NCBI RefSeq assembly: GCF_051513965.1
Contig: NZ_CP195847.1
Location: 1,674,001 to 1,738,000, forward strand
DNA: 64,000 nucleotides
Direction of reading: 5' to 3'
From: Paramicrobacterium sp051513965
GTDB lineage: Bacteria; Actinomycetota; Actinomycetes; Actinomycetales; Microbacteriaceae
Shown here: one piece after another, positions 17,304 to 25,388 of the stretch
Position numbering within the stretch: the first letter of the stretch is position 1
Layout: every line of letters starts with the position of its first letter
Notes under the pieces: generated by a model
What the model saw: the letters and a program-made list of their open reading frames with translations, nothing else
Database searches by the model: none
What the model was told of the DNA's origin: nothing
Made by a program: the position numbers and the translations under genes

Positions 17304-19309
17304 GCGTTCTCTCCTTGTTCTCTTTCGTCCTCGTGGGACGGTTCGGCGGCTCCCGCGGTGTCTGCGGTGACCGTGGCGATGACGGCATCCTTCGACACCG
17401 TCTGACCTGTGGATGCCGAGAGTGCGACGACTCCGGCCGTTGGGGCGACGAGGCGATGCTCCATCTTCATTGCCTCGATCACCGCGATCGTGTCTCCGGC
17501 CTCGGCGTGTGCCCCGTTCGCGACGGAGATCGCAACGACGGTTCCGGGCATCGGAGCACGCAGCTCTGGCTCTGCGGCGTCTCCGTGCGCCGCGGTCCCA
17601 GCGCTGCGCTCGTCTCTGTGCGTCAGGGTGAACTCTGTGGCATCGCTGCCGTCGTGGATCCAGACCTGGTGTCCGTCGAGGGTCGCCACGACAGAGAACG
17701 CGCGGTCGCCGATGCGGACCACGGCGTCGTCGCCATCCCGTTCGATGGCGGCGGGTCGCCCGTCGACCTCGCAGGCGGGCGGAGGGCCGGAGACCATGAT
17801 GACTCGAGTCTGATCCCCGCAGCCGAGCCGATACTCGATACCGCGGGCGGGCAGACCGAGGCGCCATCCGGACGGTTCTGCCCAGAGTGACGCTCCGGCG
17901 GATTCCCACCGGTGTGCGTGGCAGACGAGCGCCGCTGCTCCCCAGAGGTCGTCCGCCGGGGACAGCTCTGTGTCTCCGGAGGATCTCGTGTCGATCGTGG
18001 TCGTATCCATCGTCCCGGCCTGCACGTCGGAGTCGGCGAGCAGACCGCGGAGGAATCGCGTGTTGGTCGTCACTCCGAAGACGACGGTCTCTCGCAGCGC
18101 TCTGTCGAGGGACTGCAGAGCCTCGGTGCGACTCTGGGCCGTCGCGATGATCTTCGCGAGCATCGGGTCGTAGTCGGTCCCGACCGTGACGCCCTCAGCG
18201 ATGCCGGAGTCCACGCGGGCGTGCTCGGGGAAGCGGAGCAGACTCACTGTGCCAGCCTGCGGCAGAAACTGATCATCCTCGGCGTAGAGACGCGCCTCGA
18301 TCGAGTGCCCGGAGATGATGATGTCCTCCTGAGCGATGGCGAGAGGATGCCCCTGCGCGATGAGCACCTGCTGCTCGACGAGGTCGATGCCGGTCACCTG
18401 CTCCGTCACGGGATGCTCAACCTGGAGGCGGGTGTTCATCTCCATGAAGAAGAACTCGCCAGGCCGGTCTGCGGAGACAAGGAACTCGACTGTCCCGGCC
18501 CCGCGATAGGAGACGCTGCGGGCCACGTCGCAGGCTGCCCGACCGATGCGCTCTCGGGTTCGATCGTCGAGCAGGGGCGAGGGAGCTTCCTCGATGACCT
18601 TCTGGTGTCTGCGCTGAAGGGAGCACTCACGCTCTCCGACGTGCAGGACGTTTCCGTGATCATCGGCGAGGACCTGGACCTCGATGTGGCGCGGCGCCGT
18701 GACGAGCCGCTCGATGAACAGTGTGTCGTCGCCGAACGCGGCGGTGGCGATGCGCCGGGCGGTTCGGATTCCTTCGGGAAGATCAGCGCGGTCCCGGACG
18801 TCGATCATGCCTTTGCCGCCACCACCGGCAGACGGCTTGATGAGCACGGGGAAACCGATCTCCTCCGCGGCCGAGCACAGCTGCTCATCGGAGAGTCCCG
18901 GCTCTGCGATTCCCGGAATACCCTGGACCCCGTCGGACTCGACTCGCTTTTTCGCGCTGATCTTGTCCCCCATGACCTCGAGAGCGTCAGGATCGGGACC
19001 GATGAAGACAAGTCCTGCGTCGCGGCAGGCGCGCGCGAACCCGGCGTTCTCGGAGAGGAATCCGTAACCCGGATGGACGGCGTCGGCACCGCTGGCACGA
19101 GCAGCCGCGATGACACGGTCGATGTCGAGGTAGCTCTCCGAGGCGCGCGCAGGTCCCAAGCGCACGGCGACGTCTGCCTCACGCACGTGCGAGGCACGGG
19201 CATCCGCATCGCTGTAGACAGCGACCGAGCGAAGTCCCATGCGGCGCAGCGTGCGGATGATGCGGCATGCGATCTCGCCACGATTGGCGATGAGGACGGT
19301 CTGGAACAT
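17300..19309 (-). CDS. Biotin-dependent acyl-CoA carboxylase alpha subunit (probable methylcrotonyl-CoA carboxylase)
   Basis: A 669-residue fusion of biotin carboxylase (VLIANRGEIACRIIRT at the start, the ATP-grasp GGGGKGM loop, EMNTRLQVEHPVTE) with a C-terminal biotinyl domain whose EAMKMEH lysine is near residue 613. It carboxylates biotin with ATP and bicarbonate and hands CO2 to the beta subunit. ATG at 19309 is preferred over GTG at 19318: AGGA then lies about 10 bases upstream and the product begins MFQTVLIANRGE. Pairing with the beta subunit, dehydrogenase and hydratase points to 3-methylcrotonyl-CoA (compare AccA1). Confidence 0.94.
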   Translation of the reverse strand: MFQTVLIANRGEIACRIIRTLRRMGLRSVAVYSDADARASHVREADVAVRLGPARASESYLDIDRVIAAARASGADAVHPGYGFLSENAGFARACRDAGLVFIGPDPDALEVMGDKISAKKRVESDGVQGIPGIAEPGLSDEQLCSAAEEIGFPVLIKPSAGGGGKGMIDVRDRADLPEGIRTARRIATAAFGDDTLFIERLVTAPRHIEVQVLADDHGNVLHVGERECSLQRRHQKVIEEAPSPLLDDRTRERIGRAACDVARSVSYRGAGTVEFLVSADRPGEFFFMEMNTRLQVEHPVTEQVTGIDLVEQQVLIAQGHPLAIAQEDIIISGHSIEARLYAEDDQFLPQAGTVSLLRFPEHARVDSGIAEGVTVGTDYDPMLAKIIATAQSRTEALQSLDRALRETVVFGVTTNTRFLRGLLADSDVQAGTMDTTTIDTRSSGDTELSPADDLWGAAALVCHAHRWESAGASLWAEPSGWRLGLPARGIEYRLGCGDQTRVIMVSGPPPACEVDGRPAAIERDGDDAVVRIGDRAFSVVATLDGHQVWIHDGSDATEFTLTHRDERSAGTAAHGDAAEPELRAPMPGTVVAISVANGAHAEAGDTIAVIEAMKMEHRLVAPTAGVVALSASTGQTVSKDAVIATVTADTAGAAEPSHEDEREQGENA

Positions 19310-19314
19310 TCGCG

Positions 19315-20922
19315 TCACATCCTGAAGAGGCCGAAGCCCGGGTCGTCAAGAGGGGTTCTGGAGCACACGTCGAGCGCGAGGCCGAGCACTGTTCGCGTTT
19401 CCAGCGGGTCGATGATGCCGTCGTCCCAGAGACGCGCCGTCGAATAGTAGGGGCTGCCCTGCCGCTCGTACTGTTCGCGGATCGGGCGGCGGAACTCCGC
19501 CTCCTCGGCATCCGACCATGTCTCGCCGCGAGACTCTCTGCCATCTCGCGTCACCGTCGCGAGCACACCGGCCGCCTGCTCTCCGCCCATCACAGAGATG
19601 CGCGCGGCAGGCCACATCCACAGGAAACGGGGCGAGTACGCACGACCGCACATCGAATAGTTTCCCGCCCCGAACGAGCCGCCGATCACCACGGTGAGCT
19701 TGGGAACGCGCGTCGTCGCGACGGCGGTCACCATCTTCGCGCCATGCTTTGCGATGCCGCCCGCTTCGTACTCGCGACCGACCATGAAGCCCGAGATGTT
19801 CTGAAGGAACAGAAGCGGCACCCCACGCTGGTCGCACAGCTCGATGAAGTGCGCGGCCTTGAGAGCCGACTCAGAGAAGAGGATGCCGTTGTTCGCGACG
19901 ATCCCGACGGGATGGCCGTGGATGTGCGCGAAGCCCGTGACGAGGGTCTCGCCGTACTCACGCTTGAACTCGTGGAACTCGCTCGCGTCGACGAGACGTG
20001 CGATCACCTCGCGGACGTCATAGGGAGTGTGCAGATCGGTCGGTACAGCGTCGACGATGGTCTGGATGTCGATGACGGGCTCCCGCGATCGTTCCAGGGC
20101 CCACGCAGGCTCGGGGTCGGGTGGGAGCGTCCCGACGATGTCTCTCACAATGCGGAGCGCATCATCGTCGTCCTCGGCCAGGTGATCGGTCACTCCACTG
20201 ATCCGGGAGTGCACGTCGCCGCCGCCCAAGTCTTCGGCCGAGACGACCTCGCCCGTCGCCGCCTTCACGAGCGGCGGCCCTCCCAAGAAGATCGTGCCCT
20301 GGCCCCGGACGATGACCGTCTCATCGCTCATCGCCGGAACGTATGCTCCACCCGCCGTGCATGAGCCGAGCACCGCCGCGATCTGCGGGATGCCCGCCGC
20401 GGACATCCGAGCCTGGTTGAAGAAGATGCGCCCGAAATGCTCCCGGTCGGGAAAGACCTCGTCCTGCATCGGCAGGAAGGCTCCTCCCGAATCGACGAGG
20501 CTGATGCAGGGAAGTCGGTTCTCCGCCGCGATCTCCTGCGCGCGCAGGTGCTTCTTCACCGTCATCGGATAGTACGTTCCGCCCTTGACGGTCGCGTCGT
20601 TGCAGATCACCATCACCTGCCGACCCCGGACGACTCCGACGCCTGCGACCACTCCGGCTCCCGGCGACGCGTCATCGTACATGCCCGCAGCAGCCAGAGG
20701 AGCCACCTCGAGAAAAGGGCTGCCTTCGTCGAGCAATCGGTCGATCCGTTCCCGAGGCAGAAGCTTGCCGCGCTCGACGTGCCGGCGTCTGCTGCGCTCC
20801 GTTCCCCCCTGCGCGACCGTCTCACGACGTTCTCTGAGCTCGTCCGCGAGTGCGCGCTGGGAACGCGCGTTGCGCTGCGCCTCGTCTGAGGTGGGATCGA
20901 TGGCTGTCGAAAGAGTGTGCAT
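19315..20922 (-). CDS. Acyl-CoA carboxylase beta subunit (probable methylcrotonyl-CoA carboxylase)
   Basis: A 535-residue carboxyltransferase, the partner of the downstream alpha subunit. The crotonase-fold halves are visible: KHLRAQEIAAENRLPCISLVDSGG segments around residue 125, then AVLGSCTAGGAYVPAMSDE, and in the second half FLQNISGFMVG and VIGGSFGAGNYSMCGRAY. The NISGFMVG and SFGAGNY segments are typical of methylcrotonyl- rather than propionyl-type beta subunits. ATG at 20922 has an excellent AGGGGAG site. It heads the operon divergent from tetR and lies next to two operator-like repeats (compare AccD1). Confidence 0.94.
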   Translation of the reverse strand: MHTLSTAIDPTSDEAQRNARSQRALADELRERRETVAQGGTERSRRRHVERGKLLPRERIDRLLDEGSPFLEVAPLAAAGMYDDASPGAGVVAGVGVVRGRQVMVICNDATVKGGTYYPMTVKKHLRAQEIAAENRLPCISLVDSGGAFLPMQDEVFPDREHFGRIFFNQARMSAAGIPQIAAVLGSCTAGGAYVPAMSDETVIVRGQGTIFLGGPPLVKAATGEVVSAEDLGGGDVHSRISGVTDHLAEDDDDALRIVRDIVGTLPPDPEPAWALERSREPVIDIQTIVDAVPTDLHTPYDVREVIARLVDASEFHEFKREYGETLVTGFAHIHGHPVGIVANNGILFSESALKAAHFIELCDQRGVPLLFLQNISGFMVGREYEAGGIAKHGAKMVTAVATTRVPKLTVVIGGSFGAGNYSMCGRAYSPRFLWMWPAARISVMGGEQAAGVLATVTRDGRESRGETWSDAEEAEFRRPIREQYERQGSPYYSTARLWDDGIIDPLETRTVLGLALDVCSRTPLDDPGFGLFRM

Positions 20923-20954
20923 AGCTCCCCTGTGGTCCACGGTGACCGACTTGA

Positions 20955-20970
20955 GTTAGTAAGTATTAAC
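20955..20970. promoter_or_regulatory. TetR-type operator, copy 1
   Basis: A 16-base near-palindrome, GTTA(N8)TAAC, lies between the tetR and accD starts. In inverted orientation it matches copy 2 at 20983–20998, and the flanking bases match as well. It should bind the neighbouring TetR protein. Confidence 0.6.
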
Positions 20971-20982
20971 CTACGAACTCAG

Positions 20983-20998
20983 GTTAGTATTCAATAAC
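20983..20998. promoter_or_regulatory. TetR-type operator, copy 2
   Basis: A second GTTA(N8)TAAC near-palindrome, 28 bases centre to centre from copy 1, which puts the two on nearly the same helix face over about 2.7 turns. Aligning copy 2 with the reverse complement of copy 1 gives the shared core AGGTTARTAYTYAMTAACT. Confidence 0.6.
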
Positions 20999-21031
20999 TG
21001 AACTGTCCAGCGCTCGCCGAAGGAGAATCGG

Positions 21032-21625
21032 ATGCCGGAGAAAACCCTCGGCCGCAGCGATGCGAAGAGCAGACGACGCGAACGACTCCTCGAGGCCGCG
21101 GCATCCCTGTTCGCGAAGCACGGATTCAACGGCGTCTCCATGGAAGACCTCGGCGCCGCAGTCGGGGTGAGCGGACCAGCCGTCTATCGACATTTCTCGA
21201 GTAAGCAGGCCGTTCTCGCGGAGCTGCTGATCGGAGTCAGCACCGCTCTTCTCGAGGGTGGCGAGGTCGAGACGGAACGAGCTCCCCGCGGAGAGCTGGC
21301 GTTGCGAGCGCTCATCGAGTTCCACGTGGACTTCGCGCTGCGGCATCCCGACGTCATCCGCGTCCACGATCGAGACCGAAGTGCGCTCTCCACCGGCGAC
21401 GCCCACACAGTTCGGCGGCTCCAGAGACGCTATGTCGAACTCTGGGTCACTGTGCTCGAAGGACTTCGCCCCGACACCGACACCGCTGAGCTCAGGGCGC
21501 GTGCGCACGCCGCCTTCGGCCTCATGAATTCGACCCCATACGCGGTCGGGCGTTCATCGTCAGCGGACAGCGCTCGCCTTCGCTCCCTTCTGGAGCTCAT
21601 GAGCTATGCGGCGCTGACCGTGTGA
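21032..21625 (+). CDS. TetR family regulator of the leucine-catabolism operon
   Basis: A 197-residue repressor with an N-terminal HTH at about residues 12–58 (RRERLLEAAASLFAKHGFNGVSMEDLGAAVGVSGPAVYRHF split over the canonical TetR helices) and a helical ligand-binding domain. AAGGAGA precedes the ATG. It is divergent from the carboxylase operon, with two repeated operator-like palindromes between them, and convergent with bkdC, so it resembles Rv2506 in position. It probably represses the accD-led operon and itself and responds to a CoA ester; the ligand is unknown. Confidence 0.9.
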   Translation: MPEKTLGRSDAKSRRRERLLEAAASLFAKHGFNGVSMEDLGAAVGVSGPAVYRHFSSKQAVLAELLIGVSTALLEGGEVETERAPRGELALRALIEFHVDFALRHPDVIRVHDRDRSALSTGDAHTVRRLQRRYVELWVTVLEGLRPDTDTAELRARAHAAFGLMNSTPYAVGRSSSADSARLRSLLELMSYAALTV

Positions 21626-21630
21626 GAGCG

Positions 21631-21658
21631 GGCCGGAGAGCCTCACAGCTCCCCGGCC
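21631..21658. terminator. Bidirectional hairpin between tetR and bkdC
   Basis: A stem of ten pairs with one internal mismatch and a six-base loop fills the 39-base gap between the convergent stops. It lacks a strong T-run. Confidence 0.45.
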
Positions 21659-21664
21659 ACGAAC

Positions 21665-23038
21665 TCACACGAGCGCGAGAACCGTTCCCGGGTCTTCGAG
21701 CACTCGAGCCACGTCGACGAGAAAGCGCGAGGCCTGCTCACCGTCGACCAGTCGATGGTCGAATGACATGCTCAGCGTCATCACTTCGCGCAGAGCGACC
21801 TCACCGTCGTGCTCCCACGGTCGACGCCGAACGGCCCCGGCCGCCAGAATCGCAGACTGGCCCGGAGTCAGAATCGGCGTGCCAGCGTCCACTCCGAAGA
21901 CTCCCACGTTGGTGAGCGTCAGCGTGCCGCCCGAGAGATCCGCAGGCGAGGTGCGCCCCTCACGCGCTGTGCCCACCAGCTCGGCGATCGCGCGCGCCAG
22001 ATCGAGGAATGTTCTCGAGTCCGCGTCGCGGATGACCGGCACCACCAGGCCGCGATCCGTCGCGGCTGCGATGCCGAGGTTCACATACCGGAACTCGACG
22101 ATCTCGTTCGACTCGTCATCCCACCGGGCGTTCACGGACGGAGTCCTCGCTGCGGCGAGGAGCATCGCCTTCGCGACGATCGTCATGATCGTGATTCTCA
22201 CATCGGGATGCTGCTCGCGCATGCGCGCCACGAGCTCAACCGTCCGCGTCACGTCGATTGTGATGAACTCACTCGCGTGGGGTGCGGAGAACGCCGATTC
22301 GACCATCGCCGCGGCAGTCGCCTTGCGCACCCCTCGGATCGGCGTCCGCACTTCACGCGACTCGCCGTTGCTCTGCGGCGCTGCTTCCTCTGGCCTTCCC
22401 GCCCCGCCGTCGACCGCGCGCTGGACATCCTCGCGGGTGATGAGACCGTCGGCTCCTGTTCCTTGGACCGTGGTGAGATCGACTCCGAGTTCGCGGGCGA
22501 AAATGCGGACGGGAGGAGTCGTGCGAGGACGCTCGGGACGAGCCGGCTCTCGTGACTCGTCGTCAGGTGCGGCGCGCGAAGCGTCTGTCTCTTCCGACAC
22601 GGCGTCGACGGACTGCGGCTCGCCCGAGGCGGACGACGACGGTGCCGCAGATGAATCTGACCTCCGCGGCTCCTCATCCACGGACCAGGCGCGACGGCGA
22701 CGGGTCGGCTTCGTGCCGGCATCCTTCTTCGGACCCCAACCGACGAGCACCGTCTCACGCTCGCCGCCGGATGCTTTGCCCGAAACGTCGCCCTCACCCT
22801 CGAGCTCAAACGCGATGATCGGCTCGCCGACCTGGACGGTCGCCCCCTCGTCGGCATAGAGCGTGTGGATGACGCCGTCGAACGGGCTCGGCAGCTCGAC
22901 AAGAGCCTTCGCCGTCTCCACTTCGGCAATGATCTGGTTGACGGATACAGTGTCGCCCTCGGCGACCTTCCAGCTCGCGATCTCGGACTCGGTGAGCCCC
23001 TCACCCAGGTCTGGCAGTCGGAAGTCTTTCAACGTCAC
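21665..23038 (-). CDS. bkdC: Branched-chain 2-oxoacid dehydrogenase E2 (dihydrolipoyl acyltransferase)
   Basis: This 457-residue E2 core transfers the acyl group from E1 to CoA. Domains in order: lipoyl domain with the lipoylated lysine at about residue 44 (ETAKALVELPSP), a Ser/Pro/Arg-rich linker, the peripheral-subunit-binding domain at about 172–205 (RIFARELGVDL … ITREDVQRAV), and the catalytic domain with HRLVDGEQASRF near 427. The GTG start overlaps the E1beta stop (GTGA). With E1alpha and E1beta it forms a complete set except E3, which is not in the window. Acyl preference is inferred from the neighbouring leucine genes. Confidence 0.93.
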   Translation of the reverse strand: MTLKDFRLPDLGEGLTESEIASWKVAEGDTVSVNQIIAEVETAKALVELPSPFDGVIHTLYADEGATVQVGEPIIAFELEGEGDVSGKASGGERETVLVGWGPKKDAGTKPTRRRRAWSVDEEPRRSDSSAAPSSSASGEPQSVDAVSEETDASRAAPDDESREPARPERPRTTPPVRIFARELGVDLTTVQGTGADGLITREDVQRAVDGGAGRPEEAAPQSNGESREVRTPIRGVRKATAAAMVESAFSAPHASEFITIDVTRTVELVARMREQHPDVRITIMTIVAKAMLLAAARTPSVNARWDDESNEIVEFRYVNLGIAAATDRGLVVPVIRDADSRTFLDLARAIAELVGTAREGRTSPADLSGGTLTLTNVGVFGVDAGTPILTPGQSAILAAGAVRRRPWEHDGEVALREVMTLSMSFDHRLVDGEQASRFLVDVARVLEDPGTVLALV

Positions 23039-24081
23039 TTCGCGAACCTCCAGTCCGTCAGCGAGTTTCGTCGGCCCATCGACCGATCCACGGCATCGAG
23101 GATGCGATCCAAGTCGGGGAGAAAATGCTCCTCGAAGGCGGCGGGCGGGTACGGCGTATCGAAGCCGGTGACGCGCTCAGGCGCAGCCTCGAGATACTCG
23201 AAGCAGCGTTCGGTGATCGTCGACGCGATCTCCGCGCCTATACCGCCGAAGCGCTGAGCCTCGTGCGTCACGACGAGGCGCCCGGTCACACGGACGGAAG
23301 CCTCGATCGCGGTGAAGTCCACCGGCTGCAGCGAACGCAGATCGATGACCTCGACGGAGATCCCCTCCTCCTCGGCTGCCTCGGCGACGTCGAGTGCCGT
23401 GGGGACAAGTGGCCCATAGGCGACCAGCGTCACGTCGGTACCCGAGCGGAGCACCGCTGCGGAGTGCAGATCCCGAACGTTCACCGGATCCAGATCGACC
23501 TCGCCCTTCATCCAGTAGCGACGCTTCGGTTCGAAGAACAGCACCGGGTCGTCACTCGCAACCGACTGTCGCAGCATGGTGTAAGCCTCCTGCGGGGTCG
23601 ACGGCGATACCACTCGAAGACCTGCCGTGTGCGCGAAGTAGGCCTCGGGAGACTCCGAATGATGCTCGACGGATCCGATGCCACCCCCGAAGGGAACGCG
23701 GATTGTGATCGGCATTCGTACCGCGCCTCGCGTGCGGGCGTGCAGCTTCGCCACTTGAGCGACGATCTGGTCGAAGCCCGGGTAGATGAAGCCGTCGAAC
23801 TGTATCTCGCAGATCGGACGATAGCCGCGGTAGGCAAGGCCCACGGCGGTTCCGATGATGCCGGACTCGGCGAGCGGAGTGTCGATCACCCGGGTGTCTC
23901 CGAACTCAGCTTTCAACCCGTCGGTGACGCGGAACACGCCACCGAGATCTCCGATGTCCTCTCCCATGACGAGCACCTTCTCGTCGTCGGCGAGGGACCG
24001 GCGAAGCCCTTCGTTTATCGCGCCGGAGAGCGTGAGGGTGCGTACGGCGCTCCTGGCGTCTGTGGATGTGTTCTCCATCAT
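23035..24081 (-). CDS. bkdB: Branched-chain 2-oxoacid dehydrogenase E1 beta
   Basis: A 348-residue transketolase-like beta subunit of the thiamine-diphosphate E1 heterotetramer. Visible marks: VLVMGEDIGDLGGVFRVTDGL, RVIDTPLAESGIIGTAVGLA, PICEIQFDGFIYPGFDQI, RVPFGGGIGSVEHHSESPEAYFAH with the histidine pair, and the C-terminal DLRSLQPVDF. It starts on the A of the E1alpha stop (TGATG), with a second ATG immediately following, which shows tight coupling. The HSESPE form of the active-site loop is typical of branched-chain and pyruvate E1 beta. Confidence 0.94.
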   Translation of the reverse strand: MMENTSTDARSAVRTLTLSGAINEGLRRSLADDEKVLVMGEDIGDLGGVFRVTDGLKAEFGDTRVIDTPLAESGIIGTAVGLAYRGYRPICEIQFDGFIYPGFDQIVAQVAKLHARTRGAVRMPITIRVPFGGGIGSVEHHSESPEAYFAHTAGLRVVSPSTPQEAYTMLRQSVASDDPVLFFEPKRRYWMKGEVDLDPVNVRDLHSAAVLRSGTDVTLVAYGPLVPTALDVAEAAEEEGISVEVIDLRSLQPVDFTAIEASVRVTGRLVVTHEAQRFGGIGAEIASTITERCFEYLEAAPERVTGFDTPYPPAAFEEHFLPDLDRILDAVDRSMGRRNSLTDWRFAK

Positions 24082-25226
24082 CAGCTCTCACCACCATCGA
24101 ACGAGGCGAGATACGCAGCGTACTGGTTCCGCTGCCGCTCAAGGTGCGCATTCGGCTCGGCATAGACCGCGTCGAAGAACTCGAGTGGCTGTGGATCCGC
24201 AAGCCCGCGGCATCCGTCGCGGAGCTGCTTCGCGATGCGATCCGAGTGCGCCTGGACCTCCGCTTCACCCGCTTCATCGAGCGCTCCGCTTCCCGTCAAG
24301 TACGTGCGCAGACGATCGATGGGGTCTTTCTCTCGCCAGGCGGCGAGCTCCTCGTCGGTCCGGTAGCGTGTCGGATCGTCACTCGTCGTGTGAGCGCCCA
24401 TCCGATAGGTGACAGCCTCGATGAATGTGGGGCCCTGACCTGAACGGGCGCGATCCGCTGCGATCCGCGTCGCGGCGAGAACGGCGAGCACGTCGTTGCC
24501 ATCGACACGGACACTCGGGATCCCGAAGCCCGGCGCTCGGTCTGCGATGGGCTTCACAGCCTGCAGTCCGACGGGTTCGGAGATCGCGTAGTGGTTGTTC
24601 TGGCAGAAGAAGATGACGGGAGCCGCATAGCTCGCCGCGAAGACCATCGCCTCGTTCACGTCACCTTGGCTCGTGGCCCCGTCACCGAAGTACGCGATCG
24701 AGATGTCGTCTGATTCATCGAACCGGCACCCCATCGCATAACCGACGGCATGGAGTGACTGCGCACCGATGATGATGGCGGGAGTCGCCACTCCAATGTC
24801 GTACGGATTCCAGCCCGTGTTTGCGTTGCCGCGCCAGACCGAGATCATCGTGGTGAGATCAACGCCACGACAGTAGGCAACGGCGTTCTCGCGATAGCTG
24901 CCGAAGACGAAGTCGGCTCTGCGCAGTGCGTGGACGGAGCCGACCTGGGCGGCTTCTTGACCGAGAAGTGGGGGCCAGAGGCCGATCTCCCCCTGACGCT
25001 GCAACGCCGTCGCCTCCGTATCGATGCGGCGACTGATCACCATGTCTTCGTAGAGCGACCGCAGTTCGTCGTCTCCGACATCGGCGACCCAGGGGTCGAA
25101 GCCGGGAGCGGCTACGCGCTCTCCGTCCGGTGTGAGCAGTTGGACATACTCCCCCGAGTGTGTGAGGAGCATCGTCGGACCATGTGTGGTGGACACTGTG
25201 ACACGCGTCTTTCTCTCGTGTTCCAC
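24081..25226 (-). CDS. bkdA: Branched-chain 2-oxoacid dehydrogenase E1 alpha
   Basis: This 381-residue alpha subunit decarboxylates the 2-oxoacid on thiamine diphosphate. The cofactor motif GDGATSQGDVNEA lies near residues 180–192, followed by FFCQNNHYAISEP; the phosphorylation-loop region reads YRMGAHTTSDDPTRYR, as in branched-chain E1. RIDTEATALQRQGEIG and LGQEAAQVG are present near residues 66–95. The start is uncertain: GTG at 25226 gives the longest product, and GTG at 25196 or ATG at 25172 is possible because no candidate has a good ribosome site. It is the first gene of the bkdABC operon. Confidence 0.93.
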   Translation of the reverse strand: MEHERKTRVTVSTTHGPTMLLTHSGEYVQLLTPDGERVAAPGFDPWVADVGDDELRSLYEDMVISRRIDTEATALQRQGEIGLWPPLLGQEAAQVGSVHALRRADFVFGSYRENAVAYCRGVDLTTMISVWRGNANTGWNPYDIGVATPAIIIGAQSLHAVGYAMGCRFDESDDISIAYFGDGATSQGDVNEAMVFAASYAAPVIFFCQNNHYAISEPVGLQAVKPIADRAPGFGIPSVRVDGNDVLAVLAATRIAADRARSGQGPTFIEAVTYRMGAHTTSDDPTRYRTDEELAAWREKDPIDRLRTYLTGSGALDEAGEAEVQAHSDRIAKQLRDGCRGLADPQPLEFFDAVYAEPNAHLERQRNQYAAYLASFDGGES

Positions 25227-25338
25227 TCGCGTCGCTTGTGGCTCGGCGAGCGGCTCCGGCCTCGTTGCCGGATTACTTCGAGACTACGTCACCGCGCAGT
25301 CGCTCTCAATGGTGCGCGCCGCTGCCCCACGCATGAGC

Positions 25339-25374
25339 AGACGGCCCGCCCCGCTGATGCGGGACGGGCCGTCT
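25339..25374 (-). terminator. Terminator of pnp
   Basis: A perfect ten-base outer stem (AGACGGCCCG/CGGGCCGTCT) continues, after one mismatch, into an inner five-pair stem with a TGAT loop. It lies 15 bases past the pnp stop and upstream of bkdA. No T-run is present, as is common in this GC range. Confidence 0.6.
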
Positions 25375-25388
25375 CTTCAGACTCGATG

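Noticed and set aside
17912..19447. A 511-codon open frame on the plus strand
   Set aside because: Antisense to the carboxylase alpha subunit; composition and lack of any motif mark it as a shadow frame.
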